Shown: positions 7,256-13,634 of the stretch, piece after piece
How the letters are laid out: each line of letters starts with the position of its first letter
Position numbering within the stretch: position 1 is the first letter of the stretch
NCBI GenBank assembly: GCA_947302865.1
Contig: CAMYWS010000012.1
Coordinates: 1-14,940, forward strand
Direction: 5' to 3'
Source: an uncultured Clostridia bacterium
Lineage (GTDB): Bacteria; Bacillota_A; Clostridia; Christensenellales; CAG-138
Length of the DNA: 14,940 nt
Translations under genes and position numbers: made by a program
The notes under the pieces: generated by a model
What the model was told of the DNA's origin: nothing
The model's input: only the letters and a program-made list of their open reading frames with translations
Database searches by the model: none

Positions 7256-9325
7256 TCACGGAGAAACGCGCGTGATCGTCAGGATTGCTTCATGGTTCAC
7301 GGGGTCATAGAGATCAACGCGCACTTCGTAGTCCATTGTGCCGCCGTTGTTCATACGCATGCCTTCGGGAAACGCGTCGCTGCAGCGCTCCATGCTGAAG
7401 GTATCACCCCCGACATACAGATCGTTGCAGTGCAGCATGGTGAAGATGGACTGGGGCGTCGGGTGACAGAAGCGGAACCGGTCCGAGCCGTCGCGCGGGA
7501 TCAGATCGAGAAGGTGCCAGAACCGGGAGAATTCCGGAAGATACGGTTCCACGCCGTTGGTATTGTAGTTCGCGTTCCACAGCTCGGTCCCGTGATAGAA
7601 ATCCGGCGATTCCAGCGCGCGAAGAATGTCCTCATAGGTAAATGCGGGAGAATAATCCCGGGTTCCTTTTCTGTTCCATACCGCTTTCACAAGACGTGCG
7701 TCGACGTGCAGGATGCGCACGCCGCCGTCAAAGCCGGTGCCGCTGTTGGTCACGGATACGATATCGGTGGAAATGAACGGCCAGTCGAATCCGCTTGCAC
7801 CGACCGGCGCAAGCACTTCCAGCAGCAGGTATTCGTCAAACGGCGTGCCGTTCCAACCGTTCGAGGTCGGTATGAGCACAGCGTCCGGACAGTTGCCGCC
7901 GGCGCCGATGCGCAGTGTGATCTCACGGATGTCGGGCGTGATCACATACGGCGTCGTCCACCCGCAGGAGAAGCGGGAATAGACGTTCCAGTTGCCGAAA
8001 TCATCCTCCTGCATGTCAAAGCCGCCGAGCGGGCTGACAAGTTCGTCGTTGTAGGGATAGAAATCATAATAGTCCTCGATGCCGAACCCGTGGCTCAGCT
8101 CGTGGAGCAGCACGCGCGGACCGGTGCTTTGAGAGGCGGGTTTCGCCGGATCGCAGATCTGGTCGTACGCCATCTTGACGAATCGGTAGATCGTTGGATT
8201 GTTCGGATCGGGATGCGGGTCCTCGTAGCTCATCGCGCCGCCGTACAGATAGTATTCATCTCCGTCGCCGACGGTCTTTTTCGGATCCTCCCCGCAGAGG
8301 AACACGACCATATCGACCAAACCGTCTCCGTCCTTGTCTGCGGCGCGGGTGCGTTCGGGATCGCTTCTGCGGACCCGGGTGAAAATGTCGGACAGGAAGC
8401 TGTTATACGTTTTGTGTACGGTATCATATCCCTGCTTCGAGGTCATGCCGGTATCATAACAGACATATTGCACGTCAAAATCCGCTTTTCCGTAGGAGGC
8501 GTATTTGAAATACGACGCGACGGACCGGAGACATTCGTCCTGCGGATAATCGCCCTCGAACATGTCCCGGAGCCTTGCTTCGTCGTATGCGTACCCATCG
8601 GTGAAGCTGACGTAAATGACGAGCAGACCGTTGGTGCCTTCGGAACGGAAGGCGGTATGCCGGATCGGTTCACAGGTCAGAAGCGGCGGGACCGGTTCCG
8701 CCTCGTCCAGCGTAAAGCCGCACAGCGCAACGGCCCCGTCCGGTACGGGATGCGAAAAATCCCACGGCGTTCCGGCGGAAGCGTCATACCAGCCGGAGAA
8801 GCTTCTGCCGTTCTCCGGAGAAACGGGTATGTCAATCGGCGGCTCGCCGTCTCGGACGAATTCCGGGGGAAGCTCGACGCCGTCGAGCTGATAGCGGATG
8901 AGATGCCAGCCCTCCCTGCGCAGGTTGCCGCAAAAGTACCATTTTCCGTCCTGCTTGCAGAAAAGCATCGTGTTGTTTACATTATAACAGAAGGCGCCGT
9001 CCTCGCCGAACGCCGCGGTCGGGTTGTGCTCTTCACAGTACAGGACCTGACCTTTCGCGCGTTCGATCCATTCGTCCATCGTCGGGGCGGGCGTCGGCGT
9101 CGGTGCTTCGGCCGACTGCTCCGGTTCAGCCGTTGCTTCCGCCGGCACGACGTCGTCCGGCGTCGTTGTCTGCTGTTCTGCTTCAACCGGCTGCTGCGTT
9201 TCAACCGGAGACTCTCCCTGCGGGCTGCCCGCGGGGTCCGTCGGCGCGCAGCAAACGCACGCGATCAGCAGAATCAGACAAATCGACAGGCATACGACCT
9301 TTTCAAATCGATGAATACGGTGCAT
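7256..9325 (-). CDS. Secreted lipoprotein metalloprotease, M6 (immune inhibitor A-like) type
   Basis: This 689-residue protein has a signal peptide with a lipobox at L20-I21-A22-C23. A Pro/Thr/Glu/Gln-rich spacer (about 28-82) probably spans the cell wall. Residues 172-204 (FSGWY, WDF, then DGAVALCGF) resemble a Listeria-Bacteroides (InlB B-type) repeat. The catalytic part holds DKDGDGLVDMVVF (330-342), a calcium-type loop common in M6 proteins, and the zinc site HELSHGFGIED (H408, E409, H412, D418), fitting HExxHxxGxxD. It should act outside the cell as an anchored protease; substrates are unknown. The ATG at 9325 follows a clear GGGAGG site and a good promoter. No terminator is visible after the stop. 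It could instead be a related metzincin-like family, but M6 fits best. Confidence 0.85.
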   Translation of the reverse strand: MHRIHRFEKVVCLSICLILLIACVCCAPTDPAGSPQGESPVETQQPVEAEQQTTTPDDVVPAEATAEPEQSAEAPTPTPAPTMDEWIERAKGQVLYCEEHNPTAAFGEDGAFCYNVNNTMLFCKQDGKWYFCGNLRREGWHLIRYQLDGVELPPEFVRDGEPPIDIPVSPENGRSFSGWYDASAGTPWDFSHPVPDGAVALCGFTLDEAEPVPPLLTCEPIRHTAFRSEGTNGLLVIYVSFTDGYAYDEARLRDMFEGDYPQDECLRSVASYFKYASYGKADFDVQYVCYDTGMTSKQGYDTVHKTYNSFLSDIFTRVRRSDPERTRAADKDGDGLVDMVVFLCGEDPKKTVGDGDEYYLYGGAMSYEDPHPDPNNPTIYRFVKMAYDQICDPAKPASQSTGPRVLLHELSHGFGIEDYYDFYPYNDELVSPLGGFDMQEDDFGNWNVYSRFSCGWTTPYVITPDIREITLRIGAGGNCPDAVLIPTSNGWNGTPFDEYLLLEVLAPVGASGFDWPFISTDIVSVTNSGTGFDGGVRILHVDARLVKAVWNRKGTRDYSPAFTYEDILRALESPDFYHGTELWNANYNTNGVEPYLPEFSRFWHLLDLIPRDGSDRFRFCHPTPQSIFTMLHCNDLYVGGDTFSMERCSDAFPEGMRMNNGGTMDYEVRVDLYDPVNHEAILTITRVSP

Positions 9326-9360
9326 GATGATCCCTCCCGATCCTGTATTTGTTCAATTAT

Positions 9361-9389
9361 AATATATCATAAACGATCCGATAAATCAA
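9361..9389 (-). promoter_or_regulatory. Promoter of the M6-type metalloprotease gene
   Basis: On the - strand TTGATT (9389-9384), a 17-base spacer and TATATT (9366-9361) give a good sigma-A promoter 36 bases before the start codon. A TATAAT also occurs at 9361-9356, but with a 22-base gap to that -35. Confidence 0.65.
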
Positions 9390-9462
9390 TCGACAACGGG
9401 AAGAACCGCAAAAGAATCGGCCGCTGCGGGAAAAATAACTGGTATTTTCCGTACACAGATAC

Positions 9463-9475
9463 TATAATATAAACC
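9463..9475 (+). promoter_or_regulatory. -10 box of spoIID-like gene, probably leaderless
   Basis: A perfect TATAAT at 9463-9468 is followed by only 7 bases before the ATG at 9476, and no Shine-Dalgarno is present. The expected -35 position (about 9440-9446, reading TGGTATT) matches TTGACA poorly. A different sigma factor or an activator could therefore be involved. Confidence 0.55.
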
Positions 9476-10612
9476 ATGAACAGAAGGAAGAAACAAAAAC
9501 AGAATCCCGTGATCGTGATCACGCTCTCGGTCGTGCTGCTGGCGCTATGCGTGATGCTCTTTCTTTTGATGCGTCTGGTGCTCAGCGGCGGGGAGATCAA
9601 AGCGGAATCCTGTAAGCCGAACGCGGAGGCGGGGGAGATCGCGGTTCAGACGCCCGCGCCTACGATCCTCGATTTGTACGCGTATTTCGACTGGACGGAA
9701 ACGACGACGATCAAGGTCTACGATCATCGGGCGGACAAGCTTGTGGACATGGACCTTGAGGAATACATCGTCGGTGTCGTTTCGGCGGAAATGCCGGCGT
9801 ATTATGATTTCGAAGCGCTGAAGGCGCAGGCGGTCGCGTCGCGCACCTATACGCTGTACAGTATGGCGCACGGCGGCTGTCACACGAATCCGGACGCCGA
9901 CGTGTGCACGAACAGCAAGTGCTGTCAGGCGTTTTCGACGCATGAGCGGATGCAGAACGCATGGAAGAACGATTACGCGAACAACTATAACCGCATTGCC
10001 GAGGCGGTCATGGGGACGGCGGGCGAGGTGCTCGTCTATGACGGCAAGCTCTGCGACGCGCTCTATCATGCCTGCTCCGGCGGGCAGACCGAAAACTCCG
10101 AGAACGTCTACGCGAACGCGCTGCCGTATCTTCGCGGCGTGGACAGCCCCTACGAGGACCCGATGCGCGAGGAGGACGTGGATTTCGGTACGGACGCGCT
10201 CGTTGAGCTGATCGCGGCAAAGTACCCGGAAAGCGGGATCACGAAGGACAACGTCCGCGAAGGGATCGCGATCGAAAAGGCGTACGAAAGCGGGCGCGTG
10301 GACACATTGCGGCTCGGCAGAACGACGATCACCGGCAAGCAGGCGCGGAATCTGTTCGGGCTCCGGAGCACGATGTTTACGGTCGAATGGACGGCAAACG
10401 GGATCGTCTTTCACGTCAGAGGCTACGGGCACGGCGTGGGAATGAGCCAGAACGGCGCGAACGGCATGGCGAAGCACGGCTCGGATTACCGGGAGATCCT
10501 GTTCCATTATTATACGGGCGTTTCGATCGCCGCCTACGGCGCTGACGGCGTCACGGAACAGACGACGCCCGCGCCGCAGAGCACGGGAAATCCATTCGTA
10601 CCGGAGGGATAG
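9476..10612 (+). CDS. spoIID: SpoIID/LytB-domain peptidoglycan lytic protein
   Basis: This 378-residue protein has one N-terminal membrane anchor (about 11-36). The SpoIID/LytB domain follows: MDLEEYIVGVVSAEMP (92-107, catalytic Glu105 by analogy with SpoIID) and FEALKAQAVASRTY (112-125). A Cys/His region with H136, C144 and C149 resembles the zinc site of SpoIID. Next come YHACSGGQTENSENV (197-211) and, near the end, GYGHGVGMSQNGANGMAKHG. SpoIID cuts glycan strands during forespore engulfment; LytB-like relatives act in other cell-wall processes, so the sporulation role is likely rather than certain. The ATG at 9476 lacks a ribosome site, see the -10 box. The methyltransferase gene starts one base after the stop. 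Confidence 0.9.
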   Translation: MNRRKKQKQNPVIVITLSVVLLALCVMLFLLMRLVLSGGEIKAESCKPNAEAGEIAVQTPAPTILDLYAYFDWTETTTIKVYDHRADKLVDMDLEEYIVGVVSAEMPAYYDFEALKAQAVASRTYTLYSMAHGGCHTNPDADVCTNSKCCQAFSTHERMQNAWKNDYANNYNRIAEAVMGTAGEVLVYDGKLCDALYHACSGGQTENSENVYANALPYLRGVDSPYEDPMREEDVDFGTDALVELIAAKYPESGITKDNVREGIAIEKAYESGRVDTLRLGRTTITGKQARNLFGLRSTMFTVEWTANGIVFHVRGYGHGVGMSQNGANGMAKHGSDYREILFHYYTGVSIAAYGADGVTEQTTPAPQSTGNPFVPEG

Positions 10613-10613
10613 C

Positions 10614-11300
10614 ATGGAACGCTGGGAATGGCTGATCGAAGGGAAGACGGGGATCTTTCAGGATCCCGCGCTCGGCTGCTTTACGGAGGACCCGATCGCG
10701 CTCGTGCATTTTGCGAAGATCGGGGAGAAGGACGCGGTGCTGGACCTCGGCACGGGCAACGGCGTGATATGTCTTTACGCGATGGCGCGGTACGGCGGCG
10801 CGTACACCGGGATCGACGTCGATGAAGCGCAGATCACGCTTGCGCGGCGCAGCGCCGAACGGAACGGACAGGCGATCCGATTCCTGACCCTTCGCGCGGA
10901 GGACGCGCCGGACGTGCTCGGACACGGAGCGTTTTCGCGCATCCTGATGAACCCGCCGTATTTCACGGCCGGAGAGCCCGGACCGCGGGCTTTGTCGCGG
11001 CACGCGGACGATACGTTGCTTTCCGGCTGGTGCCGCGCGGCGTTTCTGCTTCTTAAAAACGGCGGAACGCTTTCGGCCTGCTATCCCGCGGACCGGCTTG
11101 CGGCGCTGTTTCGCGCGCTGGACGAAAACCGCCTTGCGCCGAAACGCATGGAACTTCTTTTGCGCGGACCGCGCGCGCGGCTTGCGCTCGTCGAGGCAAA
11201 GAAGCTCGGCGGGGACGGTCTTTCGATCACGGTCGCGCCGCAGAAACGGCCGCAGGAGAAGCCCGCGCTTCCGAAAGCCCGGCAAACGGCGACGGTATAA
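10614..11300 (+). CDS. TrmN6/YabB-like SAM-dependent methyltransferase
   Basis: This 228-residue protein is class I. The SAM-binding motif is LDLGTGNG (43-50), with an acidic GIDVD (67-71), and the catalytic NPPY is at 113-116, typical of N6-adenine methyltransferases. The opening GKTGIFQDPALGCFTEDPIALVHFA layout and overall size match the tRNA1(Val) adenine-37 N6-methyltransferase group. The RNA target is inferred from family only; the last 25 residues are basic and may help bind RNA. The ribosome site GGAGGG (10603-10608) lies inside the end of spoIID, and the ATG starts one base after its stop, so the two are translationally linked. Confidence 0.82.
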   Translation: MERWEWLIEGKTGIFQDPALGCFTEDPIALVHFAKIGEKDAVLDLGTGNGVICLYAMARYGGAYTGIDVDEAQITLARRSAERNGQAIRFLTLRAEDAPDVLGHGAFSRILMNPPYFTAGEPGPRALSRHADDTLLSGWCRAAFLLLKNGGTLSACYPADRLAALFRALDENRLAPKRMELLLRGPRARLALVEAKKLGGDGLSITVAPQKRPQEKPALPKARQTATV

Positions 11301-11390
11301 CGCCGTTCAAGGATCGTTCACGGTTTCCCCGCGAAACATAAAATTTCATCCGTTGCATTTCCCCTTCGTTTGCGGCAGACTGTTGCCGGG

Positions 11391-11396
11391 AGGAGG
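11391..11396 (+). promoter_or_regulatory. Shine-Dalgarno setting a GTG start
   Basis: AGGAGG lies 7 bases before the GTG at 11404. This picks GTG 11404 over the in-frame TTG at 11407 and over the long upstream open frame that overlaps the methyltransferase gene. Confidence 0.7.
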
Positions 11397-11403
11397 GGAT
11401 TTT

Positions 11404-11796
11404 GTGTTGACGAAACAGGATCGGTTTTTTGCATACGACGGCGCGGGACGCATGCGCCGCGAACGGGACGCTTCCCGCACGGCGGGGGAACTGCTGCTGC
11501 GATTGGGCATCACGCCGCATCTTTGCGGGTACGAACCGCTGTGCGAGGGCGTGCGGATCGTTGCGGAACGGGAGCGGGAGCGCGAACGCCCGCCGCTTTC
11601 CGAACTGCAGCCCGCGGTCGGACGGCTTCTCGGCAATTTCGGTCCGGAGCACGCGATGCGCGACGCGATCGGCGTCGGCTTTCTCAGTACGGACGGGATC
11701 CACGCGCGGCTCTTTCCGCTTTCGGTCCGTCCGGGCAGCGCGGAATTCATTTGCACGCTTGCCGAGCTGGTCTCGGACCGGATCGCACAGAACTGA
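11404..11796 (+). CDS. Stand-alone Spo0A C-terminal-type DNA-binding protein
   Basis: This protein has 130 residues from a GTG. It aligns by eye along the Spo0A effector domain: LLLRLGITPHLCGYEPLCEG matches the LHEIGVPAHIKGYLYLREA region, LQPAVGRLL matches LYPDIAKKF, EHAMRDAIGVGF matches ERAIRHAIEVAW, and the end, SAEFICTLAELVSDRI, matches NSEFIAMVADKL. No receiver domain precedes it: the first 25 residues are basic and lack a phospho-acceptor layout. In Spo0A the arginines near the start of the recognition helix contact the 0A box; here that stretch reads NFGPEHAMRD, so the target site probably differs. A short run of ERERERER (about 54-61) sits in the linker. It lies 103 bases after the methyltransferase gene and ends at a strong terminator. 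Function is unknown beyond probable DNA binding. Confidence 0.78.
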   Translation: MLTKQDRFFAYDGAGRMRRERDASRTAGELLLRLGITPHLCGYEPLCEGVRIVAERERERERPPLSELQPAVGRLLGNFGPEHAMRDAIGVGFLSTDGIHARLFPLSVRPGSAEFICTLAELVSDRIAQN

Positions 11797-11806
11797 TGCG
11801 AACGCA

Positions 11807-11834
11807 AAAACAGCGCCCGCGCGGGCGCTGTTTT
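11807..11834. terminator. Bidirectional intrinsic terminator, perfect 28 bp palindrome
   Basis: AAAACAGCGCCCGC (11807-11820) and its exact complement (11821-11834) form a GC-rich stem bordered by A and T runs on both sides. It lies between the convergent Spo0A_C-like gene (stop 11796) and plsC (stop 11850) and should end transcripts from both. Confidence 0.92.
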
Positions 11835-11849
11835 CCGTCCTTTGTTTGA

Positions 11850-12665
11850 TTACTGCAGCTCGGCTTCAAGCGTTTTTGTGACCTGCTCTGCGATCTCCTG
11901 TGTGGAAAGGTCGGCGATTCTTTCGGGGGAGAGCACGTCGACGACTTTGAACGAGACCTTCGTGCCGTGCCAAAGGAACTGCGGGATGGCCTTTTCGGTA
12001 TTGCGGTTCACGGCGACGACGATGGGCACGCCCGCGCGTTTTGCGATCGAGAAGGATCCGGGATGCAGGGGAAGAAGCGGCGCGTCGGTTTTGTTGCGCG
12101 TGCCTTCCGGAAAAATACCGACGGCGGTCTGTTCATCCTTTAAGATATCGACGGCGTGCAGGATCGTTTTCAGCGCAGCCCTGTTGTTGCTCCGGTCGAT
12201 GAACGGGAAGCCGCAGACGTGCGCATAGCTTCCCGCGACGGGCATTTGCAGGATCTCCGGCTTGCAGATATAGATGATCTCCGTGCCCTTCAAAAGCACG
12301 GAAGGCAGAAATGGGTCAAGCATGGAACGATGGTTTGCGACGAGCAGAAACGGCTTTGTCCGGTCGATGCGTTCGAGTCCCTCCGCGTGCACGCGGATGC
12401 GTCCGACGAGCAGGATCAGTTCCATCGTCTCTGTCATCAGCCGCCGCATGCCGTGATGCGCCTTTGTGACCGGCTTCTTTTTATTGATGAACAGCGAGAT
12501 TGCCGAAAACAGCAGCGCGTACAGGATCACCCAAGCAATATACGCCGCAGTAAACAGCAGCGGGATGCGAGCGATGAACCACCACGTCTCGCACGGACCG
12601 AACGCAAGGGACAGCCCCGCGGCGGTCCCCGCGGAGAGCAGCAGAACGACGATCCAGATCAGCAC
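11850..12665 (-). CDS. plsC: 1-acyl-sn-glycerol-3-phosphate acyltransferase (PlsC-like)
   Basis: This 271-residue membrane protein has two hydrophobic segments (about 3-22 and 31-60). The acyltransferase motifs are NHRSMLDP (111-118, catalytic H112 and D117), FPFIDR (153-158) and FPEGTR (185-190). The family adds the second acyl chain to lysophosphatidic acid, giving phosphatidic acid for membrane phospholipids. The start is a GTG at 12665, chosen because a full AAGGAGGTGAT site lies 9 bases before it and because an ATG 7 bases further up is in another frame. It has its own consensus promoter and shares a terminator with the convergent gene. Confidence 0.92.
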   Translation of the reverse strand: MLIWIVVLLLSAGTAAGLSLAFGPCETWWFIARIPLLFTAAYIAWVILYALLFSAISLFINKKKPVTKAHHGMRRLMTETMELILLVGRIRVHAEGLERIDRTKPFLLVANHRSMLDPFLPSVLLKGTEIIYICKPEILQMPVAGSYAHVCGFPFIDRSNNRAALKTILHAVDILKDEQTAVGIFPEGTRNKTDAPLLPLHPGSFSIAKRAGVPIVVAVNRNTEKAIPQFLWHGTKVSFKVVDVLSPERIADLSTQEIAEQVTKTLEAELQ

Positions 12666-12670
12666 GACGC

Positions 12671-12681
12671 ATCACCTCCTT
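12671..12681 (-). promoter_or_regulatory. Strong Shine-Dalgarno for the plsC GTG start
   Basis: On the - strand AAGGAGGTGAT is complementary to the 16S rRNA 3' end over its full length. It fixes the GTG at 12665 as the start. Confidence 0.8.
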
Positions 12682-12688
12682 TTTTTAT

Positions 12689-12717
12689 ATTATAACGGAT
12701 CGGGACGGGATTTTCAA
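12689..12717 (-). promoter_or_regulatory. Promoter of plsC
   Basis: On the - strand TTGAAA (12717-12712), a 17-base spacer and a perfect TATAAT (12694-12689) form a strong sigma-A promoter 24 bases before the GTG. Here the leader is long enough for a ribosome site, unlike the dnaD-like and spoIID-like genes. Confidence 0.85.
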
Positions 12718-12731
12718 TCGTTTCCGAACGC

Positions 12732-12759
12732 AAAAAAAAGGAGGGGACGCCTCCTTTTT
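12732..12759 (-). terminator. Intrinsic terminator of the Myb/SANT-like gene
   Basis: On the - strand AAAAAGGAGG (12759-12750), a 5-base loop and CCTCCTTTTT (12744-12735) form a 10 bp stem, with the T-run continuing to 12732. It starts two bases after the stop codon and isolates this gene from the plsC promoter. Confidence 0.88.
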
Positions 12760-12761
12760 GT

Positions 12762-13322
12762 TCAACCTGCGCTTTCGCCCTGCGTCAGTGCGAGAAGGTT
12801 CCGGCAGAGATTGTCGAGCAGCGCGCGGATGCGGGTCTCGAGCTCGCCCGAGGGCTTCGGCGGACGTCCGACGTGCGGCGAACCGGGATCGCGCACGAAC
12901 GGATCCGGCACAAGGTGTCCCTGTTCGATCAGCACGCGGCGCGCGGCGCGCACGCGTTCCGGCTGCGTTTTCAGAAGCGCGCGGTATTTGTTCTGGAAGC
13001 GCAGCATGCGGCGCGTATCGCCGTCCGCCATCGCGAGCGTGCAGGCGCGCACCGACTTTCCGCTTGAGAGCGCAAGAAGCACCGCATTCAAAAGCCGGTC
13101 GGTCTCCTCCTCGGAGAAGGGGGAAAACGTCGGTTCGGCCTTTTCGGAGGGCTTCAGCTGCGTGTAATAATGGTTGCGGACGCTGTTCGGTCTCCGGTGG
13201 GTCGTTTCGGCAACGGCATTGAACGCGGTCTTCAGCGGCTGTCGCATCCGACGCGCGTCGAGCACACGTTCGAGAAGCGCCGCGTCCTCCTGTTCGGTCC
13301 AGCCCGTATGGGTTCCTTTCAT
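12762..13322 (-). CDS. Myb/SANT-like (RsfA-type) DNA-binding protein
   Basis: This protein has 186 residues from the ATG at 13322. The N-terminal Myb/SANT-like helical domain (about 7-55) has W8, EED-type acids and the closing RRPNSVRNHYYTQL, similar to the RsfA/YlbO class of Bacillota regulators. A second related segment (about 69-115) reads FSEEETDRLLNAVLLA then SVRACTLAM and MLRFQNKYR, so it may be a two-repeat protein. The C terminus is helical. RsfA acts in the Bacillus forespore; whether this one does is inference from family and from the nearby SpoIID-like and Spo0A_C-like genes. An upstream ATG at 13379 is in frame, but the perfect AAAGGAGGTGA (13337-13327) decides for 13322. It is transcribed divergently from rpoB and has its own terminator. 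Confidence 0.72.
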   Translation of the reverse strand: MKGTHTGWTEQEDAALLERVLDARRMRQPLKTAFNAVAETTHRRPNSVRNHYYTQLKPSEKAEPTFSPFSEEETDRLLNAVLLALSSGKSVRACTLAMADGDTRRMLRFQNKYRALLKTQPERVRAARRVLIEQGHLVPDPFVRDPGSPHVGRPPKPSGELETRIRALLDNLCRNLLALTQGESAG

Positions 13323-13437
13323 GGTTTCACCTCCTTTGATTTGTACGGAGTATGGACGTATTTCCTGCCGCCTATACAATGTATGCGCATAAATCGGGCG
13401 TCAGTAAAAAAATATTTCCGTTTCGTGAATTTTCTTC

Positions 13438-13466
13438 TTGACATATTGATTTGAAAATGATAATAT
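13438..13466 (+). promoter_or_regulatory. Strong promoter of rpoB
   Basis: A perfect TTGACA (13438-13443), a 17-base spacer and TAATAT (13461-13466), preceded by an extended -10 TG (13458-13459), form a near-consensus sigma-A promoter. Transcription should start near 13473, giving a leader of about 160 bases. Confidence 0.85.
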
Positions 13467-13560
13467 CCGATATTGCATTATGATGCCTATACTGTGGGAA
13501 TATGCCCCCAAAGTCTACGCGGATTGAAATAAAGCGAGCCATTCGGGACTGAAAAACACA

Positions 13561-13585
13561 GGAGGTAAGGAATATTGCCACCTCC
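13561..13585 (+). promoter_or_regulatory. rpoB leader hairpin 1 hiding a Shine-Dalgarno
   Basis: GGAGGT (13561-13566) pairs with ACCTCC (13580-13585), with an inner GG-CC pair possible. The left arm is itself a strong ribosome-binding sequence, so the stem would mask it. It is followed at once by a second hairpin. Confidence 0.5.
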
Positions 13586-13622
13586 CCGGGCGGGGGAATT
13601 CGCCCGAAAAAACCATCAATAA
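13575..13622 (+). CDS. Possible 15-codon leader ORF before rpoB
   Basis: A TTG at 13575 lies 8 bases after AGGAGGT (13560-13566) and opens a frame coding MPPPRAGEFARKNHQ, ending at TAA 13620-13622. That stop codon overlaps the rpoB ribosome site AAGGAGA (13621-13627). Three consecutive prolines at positions 2-4 could slow ribosomes. The ORF covers the right arm of hairpin 1 and all of hairpin 2, so its translation would unfold both. It is very short and uses TTG, so it may be chance. Translation is not shown. Confidence 0.3.
   Translation: MPPPRAGEFARKNHQ
13587..13606 (+). promoter_or_regulatory. rpoB leader hairpin 2
   Basis: CGGGCG (13587-13592) pairs with CGCCCG (13601-13606) around an 8-base loop. 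It is followed by a run of A, not T, so it is not an intrinsic terminator for the rpoB transcript. It may be structural or regulatory. Confidence 0.5.
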
Positions 13623-13634
13623 GGAGAGAACGCA

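Larger units (their letters stand above)
13323..13634. other. 312 bp intergenic region between Myb-like gene and rpoB
   Basis: This AT-richer stretch holds the ribosome site and upstream region of the Myb-like gene on the left, including CATACATT on the - strand (13385-13378) and the 10 bp palindrome TATGCGCATA (13382-13391). On the right are the strong rpoB promoter (13438-13466) and a leader of about 160 bases with two hairpins and a short ORF. No ribosomal protein gene (rplL or rplJ) is present. Confidence 0.7.

Noticed and set aside
7197..7259. GTG start at 7259 for the dnaD-like gene
   Set aside because: The added 21 residues do not resemble the family, no ribosome site precedes it, and the region holds a TATAAT promoter.
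9389..9395. TGTCGAT on the - strand, one mismatch from the Spo0A box TGTCGAA
   Set aside because: A seven-base site with one mismatch is expected often by chance, and it stands alone.
6974..9472. 832-codon open frame on the + strand
   Set aside because: It covers the reverse of the M6-type protease gene and part of the dnaD-like gene, shows arginine-rich low-quality sequence and no domain, and has no ribosome site.
9545..10615. 356-codon open frame on the - strand
   Set aside because: It is antisense to spoIID, whose + strand product has conserved motifs throughout.
11285..11307. Stem AACGGCG/CGCCGTT across the end of the methyltransferase gene
   Set aside because: It overlaps the stop codon and is not followed by a T-run, so it is not a convincing intrinsic terminator.
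11317..11344. Possible promoter TTCACG-16-TAAAAT before the Spo0A_C-like gene
   Set aside because: The -35 match is weak and the spacer is off-optimal; readthrough from the spoIID-methyltransferase operon is equally likely.
13488..13493. TATACT as a second -10 for rpoB
   Set aside because: No -35-like hexamer lies at 15-19 bases upstream, whereas the promoter at 13438-13466 is near consensus.
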